Source: Macrolepiota albuminosa
Taxonomy: Eukaryota; Basidiomycota; Agaricomycetes; Agaricales; Agaricaceae
Assembly: GCA_027475525.1 (NCBI GenBank)
Contig: JAMWFC010000064.1
Location: 1 to 64,000, forward strand
Direction of reading: 5' to 3'
Length of the DNA stretch: 64,000 nt
This document shows, one piece after another, positions 1 to 10,928 of this stretch. The stretch's first letter is position 1. Each line of letters opens with the position of its first letter. Both the position numbers and the translations under genes were made by a program. The notes beneath the pieces were generated by a model. It had not been told where the DNA came from. It worked only from the letters and a program-made list of their open reading frames with translations, and did no database searches.

Positions 1-900
1 TGTCAGTAATGTAAGTTGGACTATCAACAAATGGTATGGCATCCAAGTTTGACTTGAGGGTAGGTTCTTTTGAGGAGTTGTAGGGAGAAGGTGTAAGCAA
101 GCAATCAGGACTCTTCCTTGAAGGATTTGTTATCAGTTGACACCATTGGGGGGTCAAACAAAACTCCAAGTCAAGTCAAGCAAGCCAATCTGACTTTCTA
201 GTAGAGTGGAGGGCACTAGGTGTGGTTGTGGGCTAGGCCACCATCTCAGCCAGTAATCAAAAAATAGTCAAGGGATTCTTGTCAGGCCCCCAATCATCTC
301 CCATTCCTGGCCAGACAAGTTGCAGCTTAGGGGCTAACCCATTGGAGGAATACTCCACTAACCCCCCCTCAGGGTCAGCCCATCTCTCCCAAGGTCAGCC
401 AGCAACCCATAAAGCACAAGCTCCAGCCAGCACTTACCTTGTATATGAAACAAGAAGGTTGTACATGTATCTAAGTCACCTATCTAATCCTAAGTCACCC
501 CCTAAATACCCCCAACCCTTTCCCCACCCCCAAAAGCCATGGCTTCCCCCTCATCCCCTATGATGTTCCTTACCCCCCCATAACCCTTATCCCAAGGACT
601 ACTACTGGTGAACCCATGGACTGCTTAGTGAACCCTATGATGTTCCTTACCCCCCCATAACCCTTATCCCAAGGACTACTACTGGTGAACCCATGGACTG
701 CTTAGTGAACCTAAGTTGCAGCTTAGGGGCTAACCCATTGGAGGAATACTCCACTAACCCCCCCTCAGGGTCAGCCCATCTCTCCCAAGGTCAGCCAGCA
801 ACCCATAAAGCACAAGCTCCAGCCAGCACTTACCTTGTATATGAAACAAGAAGGTTGTACATGTATCTAAGTCACCTATCTAAGTCACCCCCTAAATACC
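1..900. repeat. Duplicated non-coding block left of the chromovirus
   Basis: No gene is visible. A block starting aagttgcagcttagg occurs at 317-512 and again at 713-900, 396 bp apart and in the same orientation. The second copy differs by an 8-bp deletion near its end. Between them lies a 77-bp tandem duplication. The homology stops at about 900, where chromovirus sequence begins. It could be part of an LTR or leader of another element, or partly an assembly product. The short open frames inside are proline-rich, identical between copies, and not convincing proteins. Confidence 0.6.
556..711. repeat. 77-bp perfect tandem duplication
   Basis: The stretch beginning ctatgatgttccttac repeats perfectly with a period of exactly 77 bp. 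It is one of eight such duplications of unrelated sequence in the window and is probably an assembly join (see findings). Confidence 0.85.
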
Positions 901-970
901 CTGCGGTGGAGGGTGCTAGGAAGGTGGAGGAACCTCAGCTGGGTTTTGTGTAGGGTCGTCCCATGCGTTC

Positions 971-1683
971 GTGGCGGGGGCGACCGGTCAGGCTCATGTA
1001 CTTATGGCATTGAATGACACTGTTTTGCATGGTCCGAGGGTAGCGAGTGTGAGTGGAAGGGGGCGAGAGGCAGCACGGGTGGCAGTGATGCATGCGAGGA
1101 CGCTGAGGTCAGACCATGCAGCGCTCGAGTTGCCGGTGACGTTGTGTGTGCAGGTCCAGGGCGACGTGCAGGTGATTGACACAAGGGCAATGGTGGACTT
1201 GGGCGCTAGTTGTTGCTTTGTCGATGAGCAGCGGTTGCCAACGGTGGGGAAGGTGCGGCCTATGCGACTGCGGACAATCAATAATTTGGAGGTCAGGTCA
1301 GGGTTGATTACATGGGAGGTGGTGCATTTGGTGGTGGTGGTGGGGGAGCATGAGGAGACGGTGGTGTTTGACGTGGCAGATATTGGAGACGATAATCTCA
1401 TCCTGGGGGCTAACTGGTTGCGCTGACACAGCCCCACCATCGACTGGGCACGTTCATCGATTGATTTTTTGTCGGCCTTTTGCAGAACTTCTTGCATGCG
1501 TGGGGAACGGGCAGCAGCGGTTGGAGACCTGTCCTGCCAGCAGGGGTTGGCGGAATGTGCGTCAACGTGCAGGGCGGCAGAGGCTGCGCCCGTGGCAGCC
1601 TGAGTCTGCCAGAAAGTCCTGGTGGAGCGGTTTCATGGGCTGAAGAGGGTGCGCATGCGGGTGTACGCATTTTTGGCGGGGGC
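971..1683 (+). pseudogene. Chromovirus retropepsin (decayed)
   Basis: This is the aspartic protease that processes the Gag-Pol polyprotein. The catalytic motif reads VDLGAS, where DTGA or DSGA is usual, and a downstream ILGANWL matches the conserved ILG flap-side motif of Ty3/gypsy proteases. The leucine in place of T/S would probably inactivate it. The frame runs from 971 to a TGA at 1,424 just after NWLR and stays readable to about 1,683. A further TGA lies in a linker rich in R, A and G. A frameshift near 1,690 then leads into the RT frame. Confidence 0.85.
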
Positions 1684-1688
1684 AGAGG

Positions 1689-3302
1689 GTGGAGGCGGTG
1701 CAGGTGGCCAGGACCTGCATTGACAAGGCGATCAGGCGAGCAGAGGAGGCTGCAGGGCTGAGTGAGGGGCAGGCAGTCTTCTTGGAGCGGAGGTGGGAGT
1801 TGGGGTCGGTGCCGGACAAAGGGGGGCCCTGTCTGGCACCAGGCAGAGCGGCAGTGGGGCAAAGTTTTGCGCAGGAGTTGGTGAAGAATGCGGCACGGAA
1901 AAGTGGGGGCGAGGAAAAGAGGGTGGAGGAGATGGTGCCAGAGGAGTTCCACAATTTTCTTGACGTGTTCGACAAGCAGAGGTCCGAGTGGCTGCCTTAG
2001 CATACCAGGTACGATTTGGGCATCAAATTGTTGGATGGGGCTGAGGTTCCCCCGCCGGGCAGGTTGTACCAGTTGGCGCCAGCGGAACTGCGAGCATTAT
2101 GTGAGTTCATCAACGAGAATCTGGCTAAGGGTTACATACGGCAGTCGCATGCACTCTGTGGTGCCCTGGTCTTCTTTGTGAAGAAGAAGGATGGTGGTCT
2201 CCGTTTGGTAGTCGATTTCTGAGCATTGAATGCTGTTACGTGGCCAGATACGTACCCCATTCCGTTGACGACTGAGTTGCTGGATTGGCTGAAGGCGGCA
2301 AGGGTCTTTACGACGCTGGACATGCGCTGGGGATATTACAACGTGCGGATTTGTGAGGGCGACAAGTGGAAGACTTTGTTTCAGACACATTATGGCCAGT
2401 TTGAATTCTTGGTCATGCAGTTTGGGTTACGCAACACGCCCGTGGCGTTTCAGTGCATGGTCAATGACTTGTTTCATGACTTGGTCAATGTGTACGTTGT
2501 CTTGTACTTGGACGATATTATCATCTTCTCAGAGGACCCAGATCAGCATGACGCACATGTTTATGAAGTCCTGTGACGTCTGAAACAGGCAGACCTGTTC
2601 CTCAAGCCAGAGAAGTGTCGCTTCAGGACAACGGAGGTGGACTACCTAGGCATGAAGATCTCACCTGGCTGTGTGGGGATGAACCCAGTGAAGGTCAGTG
2701 GTATCACTGATTGGCTGGCCCCGCGGAACCTGCAGCACGTAAACCAGTTCCTGGGTTTCTGCAATTTTTACCGCCGGTTTGTGGAGGACTATGCGACGAT
2801 TGTGAGGCCATTGGAGGATCTGAAGAAGAAGGGCCGGGCGTGGAGGTAGGGTGCGGCAGAGCAGGGTGCGTTCATGGTGCTGAAGACGACTTTTGCAATG
2901 GCCCCGGTGTTGATGATGCCGGATACGGATGCGCAGTTTCAGGTGGAGACCAATGCCCCGGACTTTGTGGTGGGCGCGATTTTGTCACAGAAGGCACGAG
3001 ATGGGGAGTGGCGTCCAGTTGCGTTCTTTTTGAAGTCCATGCAGCTGGCGGAGCGGAATTATGATGTGCACAACAAGGAACTCCTGTCAGTTGTGCGTGC
3101 GTTTGAGGTGTGGAGGCCATATCTGGAGAGGAGCCCGTTCATGGTGGATGTCTTCTCCGATCACCAAAATTTGGAGTACTTCATGACGGCGAGGGACTTG
3201 ACGCGACGACAGGCGAGGTGGAGTCTCTTCCTGAACCGTTTTACATTTGTCATTCATCACAGGGCGGGGCGGTTGAGCGCTGGGCCTAATGGTCTGTCCT
3301 GA
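1689..3302 (+). pseudogene. Chromovirus reverse transcriptase and RNase H (decayed)
   Basis: RT copies the element RNA and RNase H removes the template. All pieces lie in one frame, broken by stops near 2,000, 2,221, 2,574, 2,847 and 3,300. RT motifs are visible: FVKKKDGGLRLVVDF (fingers), a degraded motif with TTLDMRWGYYNV, FQ.MVNDLF, and the intact catalytic YLDDIIIFS near 2,500. The RNase H of the reverse transcriptase family follows from 2,874, with DAQFQVETNAPDFVVGAIL, the KELLSVVRAFEVWR helix and DHQNLEYF. Three of the stops are TGA at places where CGA (Arg) is expected. Confidence 0.92.
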
Positions 3303-3353
3303 CGCCCAGACCACAAGCCAGCACAGGGAACACATGATAATACAGGGGAGACA

Positions 3354-5258
3354 GTGTTATCAGAGCGGCGGGTGGGGAAGCATGGTGTGGTGGTGCAGTT
3401 GGCCTGGTGCAGGCAGTCAGCGGTGTTGGAACGTGTGGCAGCGGCGCAGCGGATAGTGGCAGATGGGACCATCCTGGACAGGATTCGTGAGGTGACGGCG
3501 CACAATCCACGGCTGGCAGCGGTCCTGGGTATGGCAGACGCCCCGGCACTGGTGAAGTCACGGCTGCGTGACTTCGTGGTGGAGGAGGGTGTGGTCCGTT
3601 TTTGCAGCCTTGTGTACGTTCCAAACGACGATGAGGTGAAACATATGGTCTTGCAATTGTACCATGACTCGATACCAGCGGGGCACCCAGGGCAGGCGAA
3701 CACACTGGCTTTAATTGCCTGGAACTATTACTGGCCTTGTATGTCTGAGTTTGTGCAGCGGTATGTGGAAGGGTGCGAGATCTGTCAGCACATCAAGCCC
3801 CAGCGTCAGCGCCCATATGGCCTGTTGCAGCCCCTGGAGATTCCCGACAATCCGTGGCAGCACATTTCGATGGACTATGTTGGGCTGCTGCCGGTCTCGC
3901 GAGGGTACGACATGATCCAGGTTGTCTGTGATAAGTCGACTAAGCGGGCCCACTTCCTGGAGGCACATTCAACCAACGATGCGGCGGCAATGTGCGACAC
4001 GTTCATGGAACGTGTGTGGTGCCTCCATGGTACGCCTAAAAAGGTGGTCTCTGACAGGGGGCCGCAGTTTGTCGCACAATATGTGAGGTGGATGTGGGAG
4101 AGGCTGGGGATCAAACCTGCGTTGTTGACAGCACACCACCTGCAGTCAGATGGGCAGATAGAGAGAATCAATCAGGAGTTGGAGATCTATCTGCGCGCAT
4201 TTGTCGATTACTACCAGGATGACTGGATGGAATGGTTGCCGTTTGCGGAGTTTGCCTACAATAATTGTGTGAGCGCTGCGACAGGGATGTCCCCGTTTTA
4301 CGCAGAGTACGCTTACAATCCAACGTTTTCCGTCGATCCTGTGAACTCTGTAAGGGCAACCTCTAGAGGCTGTGGCTCAGTCACACAGCTGGCAGAGGGA
4401 GATCCAAAGTGTATTAGAATATATACTGACAATATCAAGGTAGCTACTCACCTGGCAGAGGGAGATCCAAAGAGAACAAGTCTGGGGATTCCCTATGCCA
4501 GGTTGGACGCTTCTGGGGCCTCTGAAGCATGGGAAACAACTGTACAGTACAACAAAACCTTAAAAACTCGAAAATTGACTAACCAAACAAGTGTGCAAAC
4601 AAGGGAGGAAAACTCCGGACTTTAGAAGTCAGAAAGGCAAACTCCGGCTTATCTAAGCAGCCTGGAGCGGTGCTGAAGGGCCCACACTTGTCTGAGTGAT
4701 AGCTAAAGAACCAGAGCACCTCCAAGGTTGAGAATAGTACTAACAGATAGTGTTGAAAAAGTAGTAACAGCAAAATGAGAGAATGATAGAAGAAATAAGG
4801 AAGTGAATGAAAGGAGAGTGAAGAAATAAAGAGTGAAAGAAGAAAGGAATGAGGAGTCCCCTGACAAACTCTCAGCAAGTGCCCAAGGCCGACAGATTCG
4901 CGAGGTGCAAGGGGAGTTGAGGGCATTGCTGGAGTTGGCGGCGGCGAGGATGAAGCAGTTTTATGATGCGTGGGTGGACGAGGTGCCGGATTACATGGTG
5001 GGAGACCGCATGTATTTGGAACACGTGGATTTGCGCTCGGACTGCCCCAACCACAAGCTGGACTTTAAGCGGTTTGGTCTCTTCCAGGTGGTGCAGAAAA
5101 TCTTGGACACGGTGTACAGGTTGGCGCTGCCGGATGGGTGGTCGATCCATGATGTTTTTCACGTATTGTGCTTGGTGCCTGCACGCAAAGACACGATATT
5201 GGGCCAACGCCAGGAACCTCCCCCCCCCGGTGCAGATGGAGTCAGGCAAGGAGGTTGA
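3354..5258 (+). pseudogene. Chromovirus integrase, interrupted by a solo LTR
   Basis: Integrase inserts the cDNA. The zinc-binding domain ends with HPGQ...CEICQHIK (3,690-3,800). The catalytic core follows with MDYVGLLP (first Asp), SDRGPQF (second Asp) and the QIERINQELE segment carrying the Glu. At 4,349 the frame is broken by the 518-bp LTR-A insertion. Downstream (4,872-5,258) the C-terminal domain resumes with MKQFYDAWVDEVPDYMVGDRMYLE and a GPF-like LDFKRFGLFQV segment. A small frameshift also lies just downstream of the insertion. Confidence 0.92.
4349..4866 (+). mobile_element. Solo LTR, family LTR-A (518 bp)
   Basis: It starts TGTAAGGG and ends CCCCTGACA. The perfect 5-bp target duplication aactc (4,344-4,348 and 4,867-4,871) proves insertion into the integrase gene. 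It contains a partial internal direct repeat (cagagggagatccaaag, twice). It is the best-preserved of about ten copies in the window and serves as the family reference. No internal region linked to this LTR is present here, so its superfamily is unknown. Confidence 0.93.
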
Positions 5259-5475
5259 GATCGAACACATTTTGCGCAAGAGGCGGATGAGGGGGGGTGT
5301 ACCGGAGTTTTTGGTCTGCTGGAAGGGGTATGATGAGAGTGAGGACGAGTGGTTAAAAGAGTACAACATGCCACATGCGCTAGAAGCTATTCAGGAGTTC
5401 AGAGTGAACAAGAGGACGCGTGGAAAGAAGACCAGATATAGGAGAAAAAAAAGGGGGGGCGGAGGTGGAGGATGA
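5244..5475 (+). pseudogene. Chromodomain at chromovirus Pol C terminus (frameshifted)
   Basis: A chromodomain targets integration to marked chromatin. The run VEIEHILRKRR...FLVCWKGYDESEDEWL shows the typical aromatic cage and WKGY core. It lies one frame away from the integrase C-terminal frame. The shift falls at a run of about ten C residues near 5,219-5,229, so it may be a homopolymer change or a sequencing slip. A basic tail (KRTRGKKTRYRRK) follows. Confidence 0.85.
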
Positions 5476-5560
5476 ACCTTTTTTTTCTTCTCTCTCTTTT
5501 TCTTTTTTTGCGTTTACGTCTACCTTACAAGTGGGGGGCGGGTGTCACGGTACACATGAC

Positions 5561-5872
5561 TGTTGGACCATACGGCCACCGTCGCTTTGTCCCCCGTCAC
5601 ACGTATCACACGCCACCTCCTCTCTTTTGATATCTTCCAGTCCTTTGTCCTATATTCTCTATATATATCGATACGTACACAGACCTACCCTCAGTCACTT
5701 ATCTCAGACTGAGGGTATGTCATTATACCTACACTATTAACTGCATTGACTTATATTGTGCCCGTAGAACTATACTTACAAGTATACATTAGGTACGACA
5801 CAATATAGTCACTTATCTCAGACTGAGGAACTATACTTACGAGTATACGTTAGGTGTGATTTAGTTCTAATA
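5561..5872 (+). repeat. Copia 5' LTR
   Basis: It differs from the 3' LTR by about seven substitutions, all transitions. It carries a perfect 10-bp inverted repeat, ACCCTCAGTC...GACTGAGGGT, around 5,686-5,715, and a partial repeat of its right half near 5,810. Confidence 0.92.
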
Positions 5873-5890
5873 GGTTATGGGCCATTGCGG
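5873..5890 (+). promoter_or_regulatory. Copia primer binding site
   Basis: GGTTATGGGCC directly abuts the 5' LTR. It is the same core as the Drosophila copia primer site, which pairs with an internal part of initiator tRNA-Met. The second copy at 31,717 shows the decayed form GGTTATTGTG. Confidence 0.75.
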
Positions 5891-6113
5891 TGCTGTCTGA
5901 ACACTGCTCCTGACCACCGCATGACGGAACCTTTTTTGCACCCACATATCACGTCTATCACATCTCGGGACCTGACCCCCGATCGATCGATTACCTTCAC
6001 ATCAGTTGATCCTATTCCCACGCAACAGCTAAGATCTCTTTGTTCTCTATTGTCTTTCTCTCTCAAAAAATCATGCGTTGGACTCTACTCTTCACCTGGT
6101 TCTCCTCGCCCCT

Positions 6114-7319
6114 ATGACTGGCGGCCCTCCCATGTCTATCCTACAGACTAATGATGTGTCCTATCCGTGTATCCGTCCCACTAAACTGAACGCCCACTGG
6201 CCGGCCTCAGAAACTCCCTTTGACCGCGCCACGGGAGAATTCAGCAAGTGGTCCACCAAGCTGGAAATATTCCTTCAACAGAGCGGCCTCGACCGATATA
6301 TCTTTGCTCCTTCGACTAGACCTGACCGTCTCATTGTGCAACCTAGCCCCAAAACCAAACCTAATGCATACGCCAACTGGCTCTCCAACAACGATCTGAT
6401 AATTGGCGTTATACGAGCTGCAGTATCAGACGCTGAGCAGGAAGGTCTGGTCACGGACGGTACTGCTAAGGAATGCTACGACGCACTAAAGTCTTGAGCG
6501 CATCGCGAGGGACCGGTCAAGCAAGTCGCCCTAATCCGCGAGGCCTTATCCATGTATGTTCCTGTCTCTGAACCAATTGAGACTACCGCTCGGAAGATAT
6601 GCGAGCTTGTGGACCGGGCCTTTGCCATCAGCGACATCAACAAAGACTTGCTCAAGTGCATTGCACTGCTGAATTCCATCAACAACAAATCTTTTGAATC
6701 AGTTCAGACTCAGGTATCCTGTGGACTCGCTGACTCAACCAAGGACAAAACCTACACCTCCACCAACATTTGCAAGCTCTTCCAGACTATCGACAGCCTT
6801 GCCACCCTTTCGAAACCCGCCTCTGACACTGCACTCATTGCCAAAGGCTCCGGTCGCCCTCACAACCATGGCCCGAACTTCCCCTGCTGCGAGATCTGTT
6901 ACCAGCTCGGACTGACATGCCGTGGACACACCAAAGCATGGTGTATAAAGCCAGGAGGAGGAATGGCCGGCAAGACGATTGAGGAATCAAAAGCTGCACG
7001 CCTAGCAGCGCAAGGAGGAGGGAATAACAAGACAGGAGGCACTAACGCCAAAACTGGCATAGCTGTGAAAGGACTTGATGGTCAAGCTTACATTGTGGAC
7101 GCTTCTCACCTACAAAAAATCCAGATCGATGTCGCAAAGAACGATTCCACTGAATTTGCCGGCGTCGCATCATCCACCCCCCTAACCAACTCAACCGACT
7201 TCTTTGAGTACCAAGGATTTATGGCCGTTGAAGATGATCTGAATGACCTTGGCAATGAGCTTCGAGTATCAGTTGACTGGGGGGATCTCCGGGGCCACAG
7301 TCCACATTTCCCCCTGTAG
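6114..7319 (+). pseudogene. Copia Gag (one premature stop)
   Basis: This is the capsid and nucleocapsid protein of the copia element. The ATG at 6,114 opens MTGGPPMS. One TGA at about 6,495 interrupts KS*AHREGP; the second copia copy has arginine at this point (KSRAHQEG), so CGA became TGA. A Cys/His cluster (CEICYQLGL.C.GH....C, near 6,885-6,945) is conserved in the second copy and may be the nucleic-acid binding knuckle. The frame ends at 7,319, where a deletion joins Gag to the protease remnant. Confidence 0.85.
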
Positions 7320-8805
7320 ATCCGACTTCGTCACCCTCCAGGCCATTCCACCTCGGACAATCAGAGGCATAGGCAATTCATCTGTCGAAGCAATCGGTAT
7401 CAGAAAAATATGACTCCACATACAAAACAAGACTGAGATAGTCCTTGAAAATGCACTGTATATTCCTGCCTCCACCGTACGTCTCATATCAGTCTTGGCA
7501 CTTGTCTCAGGAATGAACGCATCCATTACCTTCACCAATCTGGGTGTAACCATCCTTGACAGCAATAGCGGCACACTCCTGGCCTCTGGACCACTGATCC
7601 CTGGACGACGCCTGTATACACTCGATCTCCAAACTGCGCTCGCCGAACATGCACTCACTGCCACACAATACCCAATTAATCTCGACACTTGGCACTGGCG
7701 TCTCGGCCACGCCAACTATCAGGTCGTGGCGACAATGGCACGTGCAGGCATGCTCCCAGGTACGCCATCCGCTTCACTCCCAGCACAGCCAAAATGTGAC
7801 GTTTGTATTCTTGGAAAACAGACTAAAACATCGGTACCAAGGGTGCGGGAGGAAGGGCGGAGGGCTACTGAAAAACTCAAGATCGTGTGGATAGACTTAG
7901 CGGGTCCGATGCATGTCCAATCACGTACCGGTAATAAATACATTATGGACTTGGTCGATGATTATATGAACATGTCGTGGTCTATACCCCTTAAGTCAAA
8001 AAACAAAGCCCTCACAGCACTACAGAACTGGGAACGAGCCAAGGAACTTGAGACCAGCAAACGAGTTGGCATATACCGCACAGGAAACGATGGCGAACTC
8101 AAAAGTCACGAGATAGACAAATGGTTAAATGCTACGGGCACAACACAGCAATTTGGAGCTCCCTATACCTCCGCCCATATGGGTCGAGTCGAACACATGC
8201 ATAGGACTCTGCAAGGCAAAGCCAGAACCATGAGATTAGCAGCAAAATGTCCTGAATCCTTGTGGGACGAATTTTACCTCACTGCTTCTCACTTACACCA
8301 GAAAACACCGACAAAATCACTCAAAGGAAATACGCCGTTTCAACTCTGGTACGATCGACCCCCTGATTATTTGTATATGCGTGAAATAGGCTGCCGCGCG
8401 TTAGTCCTGATCCAGAACGAGTATAACCCAAAGCTCAGTGCACGCAGCGTAGAATGTGTCCTCATTGGCTATGGATCGAACTCAAAGACTTATCGTTGCT
8501 ACAATCCACGGACTAAGAAAATATATGACTCATACCACGTACGGTTCCTTGAGCGTCACGACGGATATCCAAATGCACCAGAGGTCATAAGCCCACCATC
8601 AACATTGACTAAGACACAAGACAAGCCAAGAACAATTACGGAAGTGGAAAAGTTATCCACAGAAACTCCTATAGCGCCAGACGACTGTGAAGACGAATAT
8701 CCTCTCTCTCTACCTCCAACCCAAACCCCCCCAAGTGATCACGGCGTGCCCCAAGGCCTTGACATCATTCCACAAGCAGCAATCCCATGACGATCTACAC
8801 GTATA
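7282..8805 (+). pseudogene. Copia protease remnant and integrase
   Basis: The protease starts at GISGATVHISPC, so the catalytic Asp codon is missing. The second copy has YLDSGVTIYISPC here, plus about 35 residues between Gag and this point. The GAG-pre-integrase domain follows, with LDTWHWRLGHANYQVV and CDVCILGKQTK (HHCC zinc site). The integrase core begins WIDLAGPM, with HMGRVEHMHRTL as the Glu region. A TGA near 8,788 (CGA expected) separates it from the RT part in the same frame. Confidence 0.9.
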
Positions 8806-9830
8806 CCTGTGCCGACAGCTAAGTCTCAACCTGATAATCCCCCAGCTTCACGCCTCGAACGCGCTGTCCAAGAATCACGAGATGCAGCGACCAGGATTCA
8901 GACAGCCAGGATCGAGCGCCGTGCAGCTGCGATGGCACAACTCGACGTGGAACCGGGCGAGCAGCAAGGTCAAGCATGCAATCAAGATGCGCCCGCTGAC
9001 CTTCCCGACCTAGCAAACCTCGCAACTGTGGACAAAATAGAGCACCTGCTTGCGCTTGCCAAATCACAGGCCAATCCCATCAGCCTGGACTTAGGCGACG
9101 AACCCTCTTCATGGCGGGAAGCGCAGGAATCGCCTGACACACACAGATGGAAGGTGGCATACAAGGAGGAACTGAGGTCGTTACGAGACATGGAAGTTTA
9201 CAAGCTTATACCTCGAGACCAAGTCCCAGCAGGACACAAAATCCGGAAAGGTAGACCGGTATTCAAGATCAAGCGAGACAAAACCGGCAAGATCGTGCAG
9301 TATAAAGTATGACTTGTATTCAAGGGGTTTGAACAAGTACATGGAAGGGATTACACAAAAACTACCTCACCTACCACGCGCATGGAATCATGGCGAATCC
9401 TCCTCCACATCGCTGCAGCAAAAGGCTGGGACGCCACCCAGATCGATGTCAAAACGGCCTTCTTATATGGCATCCTTCTGGAGGATGAAACCCAATATAT
9501 GCAACAGCCCGAAGGATTCGAAGAACCAGGTAGAGAAGGCTGGGTATGGTGCCTCATGCGTGGTTTGTACGGCATGAAGCAGGCCGGCCGCATCTGGAAC
9601 CAACGCCCATTCTCTGCAACAATAATGCCACCATCGACTTGTCAGAAGACCCCACGTTACATGCACGAGTCAAGCATGTAGATATCAAGTATCACTTTCT
9701 GCGGGAACGCGTTCAGTCTAACGAGCTATGCATACGCTATGTCAACACAAAGCACAATGTAGCGGACCTCTTCACCAAAGCCCTCGCTACCCCCCTGTTT
9801 ACCCGTCTTCACGCCTTACTCGGTCTTTGA
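8806..9830 (+). pseudogene. Copia RT/RNase H with central deletion
   Basis: The RVT_2-type start is clear: SWREAQESPDTHRWKVA, then LVFKGFEQVHGRDYTKT, IDVKTAFLYG and GLYGMKQAGRIWNQ. A TGA (CGA expected) lies at 9,310. Directly after RIWNQ the sequence jumps, out of frame, to the C-terminal RNase H part (PILCNNNATIDLSEDP...RTKHVDIKYHF-like, ending ADLFTKAL). The YVDD box and most of RNase H are absent. The junction is near 9,600-9,610. No RT activity is possible from this copy. Confidence 0.9.
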
Positions 9831-9892
9831 TAAATCGCCATAATCCCATGCGAGGAGGAGCACAAAGCCACAAAGCCTCCGGTGAGGAGGAG

Positions 9893-10241
9893 TGTTGGAC
9901 CATACGGCCACCGTCGCTTTGTTCCCCGTCGTTGGACCATACGGCCACCGTCGCTTTGTCCCCCGTCACACGTATCACATGCCACCTCCTCTCTTTTGAT
10001 ATCTTCCAGTCCTTTGTCCTATATTCTCTATATATATCAATACGTACACAGACCTACCCTCAGTCACTTATCTCAGACTGAGGGTACGTCATTATACCTA
10101 CACTATTAACCGCATTGACTTATATTGTGCCCGTAGAACTATACTTACAAGTATACGTTAGGTACGACACAATATGGTCACTTATCTCAGACTGAGGAAC
10201 TATACTTACAAGTATACGTTAGGTGTGATTTAGTTCTAATA
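9893..10241 (+). repeat. Copia 3' LTR with 37-bp internal duplication
   Basis: It matches the 5' LTR, except that the first 37 bp (gttggaccatacggccaccg...) are tandemly repeated at 9,894 and 9,931. The preceding polypurine tract is GGTGAGGAGGAG. Confidence 0.9.
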
Positions 10242-10357
10242 GTGACCACACCCTTACAGTCCCGTAGTTAGTAGTAGATCTTCATCTTTGTCCATTTCGT
10301 TCTTAGGTATGTCATACGGTTACACTACGGTCTCACTAGAATATATTTCGTTCTTAG
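10242..10357 (+). other. Chromovirus LTR remainder and possible intron
   Basis: gtgaccacacccttaca probably continues the chromovirus 3' LTR cut at 5,560. A GTATGT...TTCTTAG stretch (10,307-10,357, 51 nt) has good intron ends and leads into the coding exon at 10,358. Read upstream in the exon's frame there is a stop near 10,276, so the 5' part of that gene was probably lost when the retrotransposon landed. Confidence 0.4.
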
Positions 10358-10928
10358 TGCTATTGACGCGCCGCATTGCGAACCGCTAGTCAAGGCCTTA
10401 CAGGCTTACATCACCAAAATGAATTCTCGGCACATTACAGCTGAGAGATACTCCCGCCTTTCAGATATTCTAGAGGCAGCTTGGGATTCACGTCTAAGCC
10501 ACCGCAATCAGGAGGAAAGCTCTCGTTCCACTATGTGGGAACACCGATTGGACGAAGTGTGATCCAAGGTACCCCTTGGACATGTGTAATTTTCCTCGTG
10601 AAATGAAATTAATCTCAGCTTTTTTTCCAGCTTTACCAGTCATTCGGGTGAGAAACACCACTCTATTGTATATGATTAAATAGGGTGACAATATTTACTA
10701 CTAGCTTCACGACAGACTTTATATTCCTGCTTCCCAAGTTTCCTCCGCTGGGGCGTAGAGAAAGTAAATGCGCTTGTGTTCGCGCCGCGACACGTCGGAG
10801 ACGGGATATGGACAGACAATCACGAGTTTTCCAAGGTGGACAGCAACACCATCGAAGGATTTTTCATTGGATCGGGTGCCGTTTCTTATGCAGGGACATA
10901 CAAATGTTACCATGCGCAAGATTACTAG
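10358..10928 (+). pseudogene. 5'-truncated multi-exon host gene, product not recognised
   Basis: Three exons join in a consistent frame: 10,358-10,558, 10,631-10,647 (a 17-nt microexon) and 10,705-10,928. The introns are 72 and 57 nt with GT..AG ends. Exon 1 reads PHCEPLVKALQAYITKM and continues as a charged helical stretch. The last exon reads VNALVFAPRHVGDGIW and ends FFIGSGAVSYAGTYKC, then stop. I do not recognise the family with confidence; the end looks like a compact beta-rich domain. No start codon or upstream exon is visible, and retrotransposon sequence lies immediately upstream, so it is probably truncated. Codon use and CpG content are normal, unlike the repeats. Confidence 0.5.

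Larger units (their letters stand above)
901..5560 (+). mobile_element. Decayed Ty3/gypsy chromovirus (internal region and start of 3' LTR)
   Basis: The domain order protease, RT, RNase H, integrase, chromodomain on the plus strand defines a chromodomain Ty3/gypsy element. No gag gene or 5' LTR is seen; the left edge abuts an unrelated duplicated block. A G-rich polypurine tract (5,531-5,542) precedes TGTCACGG at 5,543, taken as the 3' LTR start. That LTR is cut after 18 bp by the copia element and resumes at 10,242. Its true end is unclear. In-frame stops are mostly TGA where arginine CGA is expected, which points to C-to-T decay. Confidence 0.88.
5561..10241 (+). mobile_element. Ty1/copia element, near-complete, internally deleted
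   Basis: The LTRs are 5,561-5,872 and 9,893-10,241. They start TGTTGGACC and end TTCTAATA. The primer site GGTTATGGGCC follows the 5' LTR directly and matches the copia-type site for a half-molecule of initiator tRNA-Met. A purine tract (9,881-9,892) precedes the 3' LTR. The target duplication is imperfect (atgac/gtgac). The element sits 18 bp inside the chromovirus 3' LTR. Internal deletions remove the protease aspartate and the central RT including the catalytic YxDD, so the copy is defective. Confidence 0.93.

Noticed and set aside
279..953. Two proline-rich proteins at 279-563 and 693-953
   Set aside because: They are the same non-coding repeat translated twice, with the difference explained by the duplicated block and an 8-bp indel.
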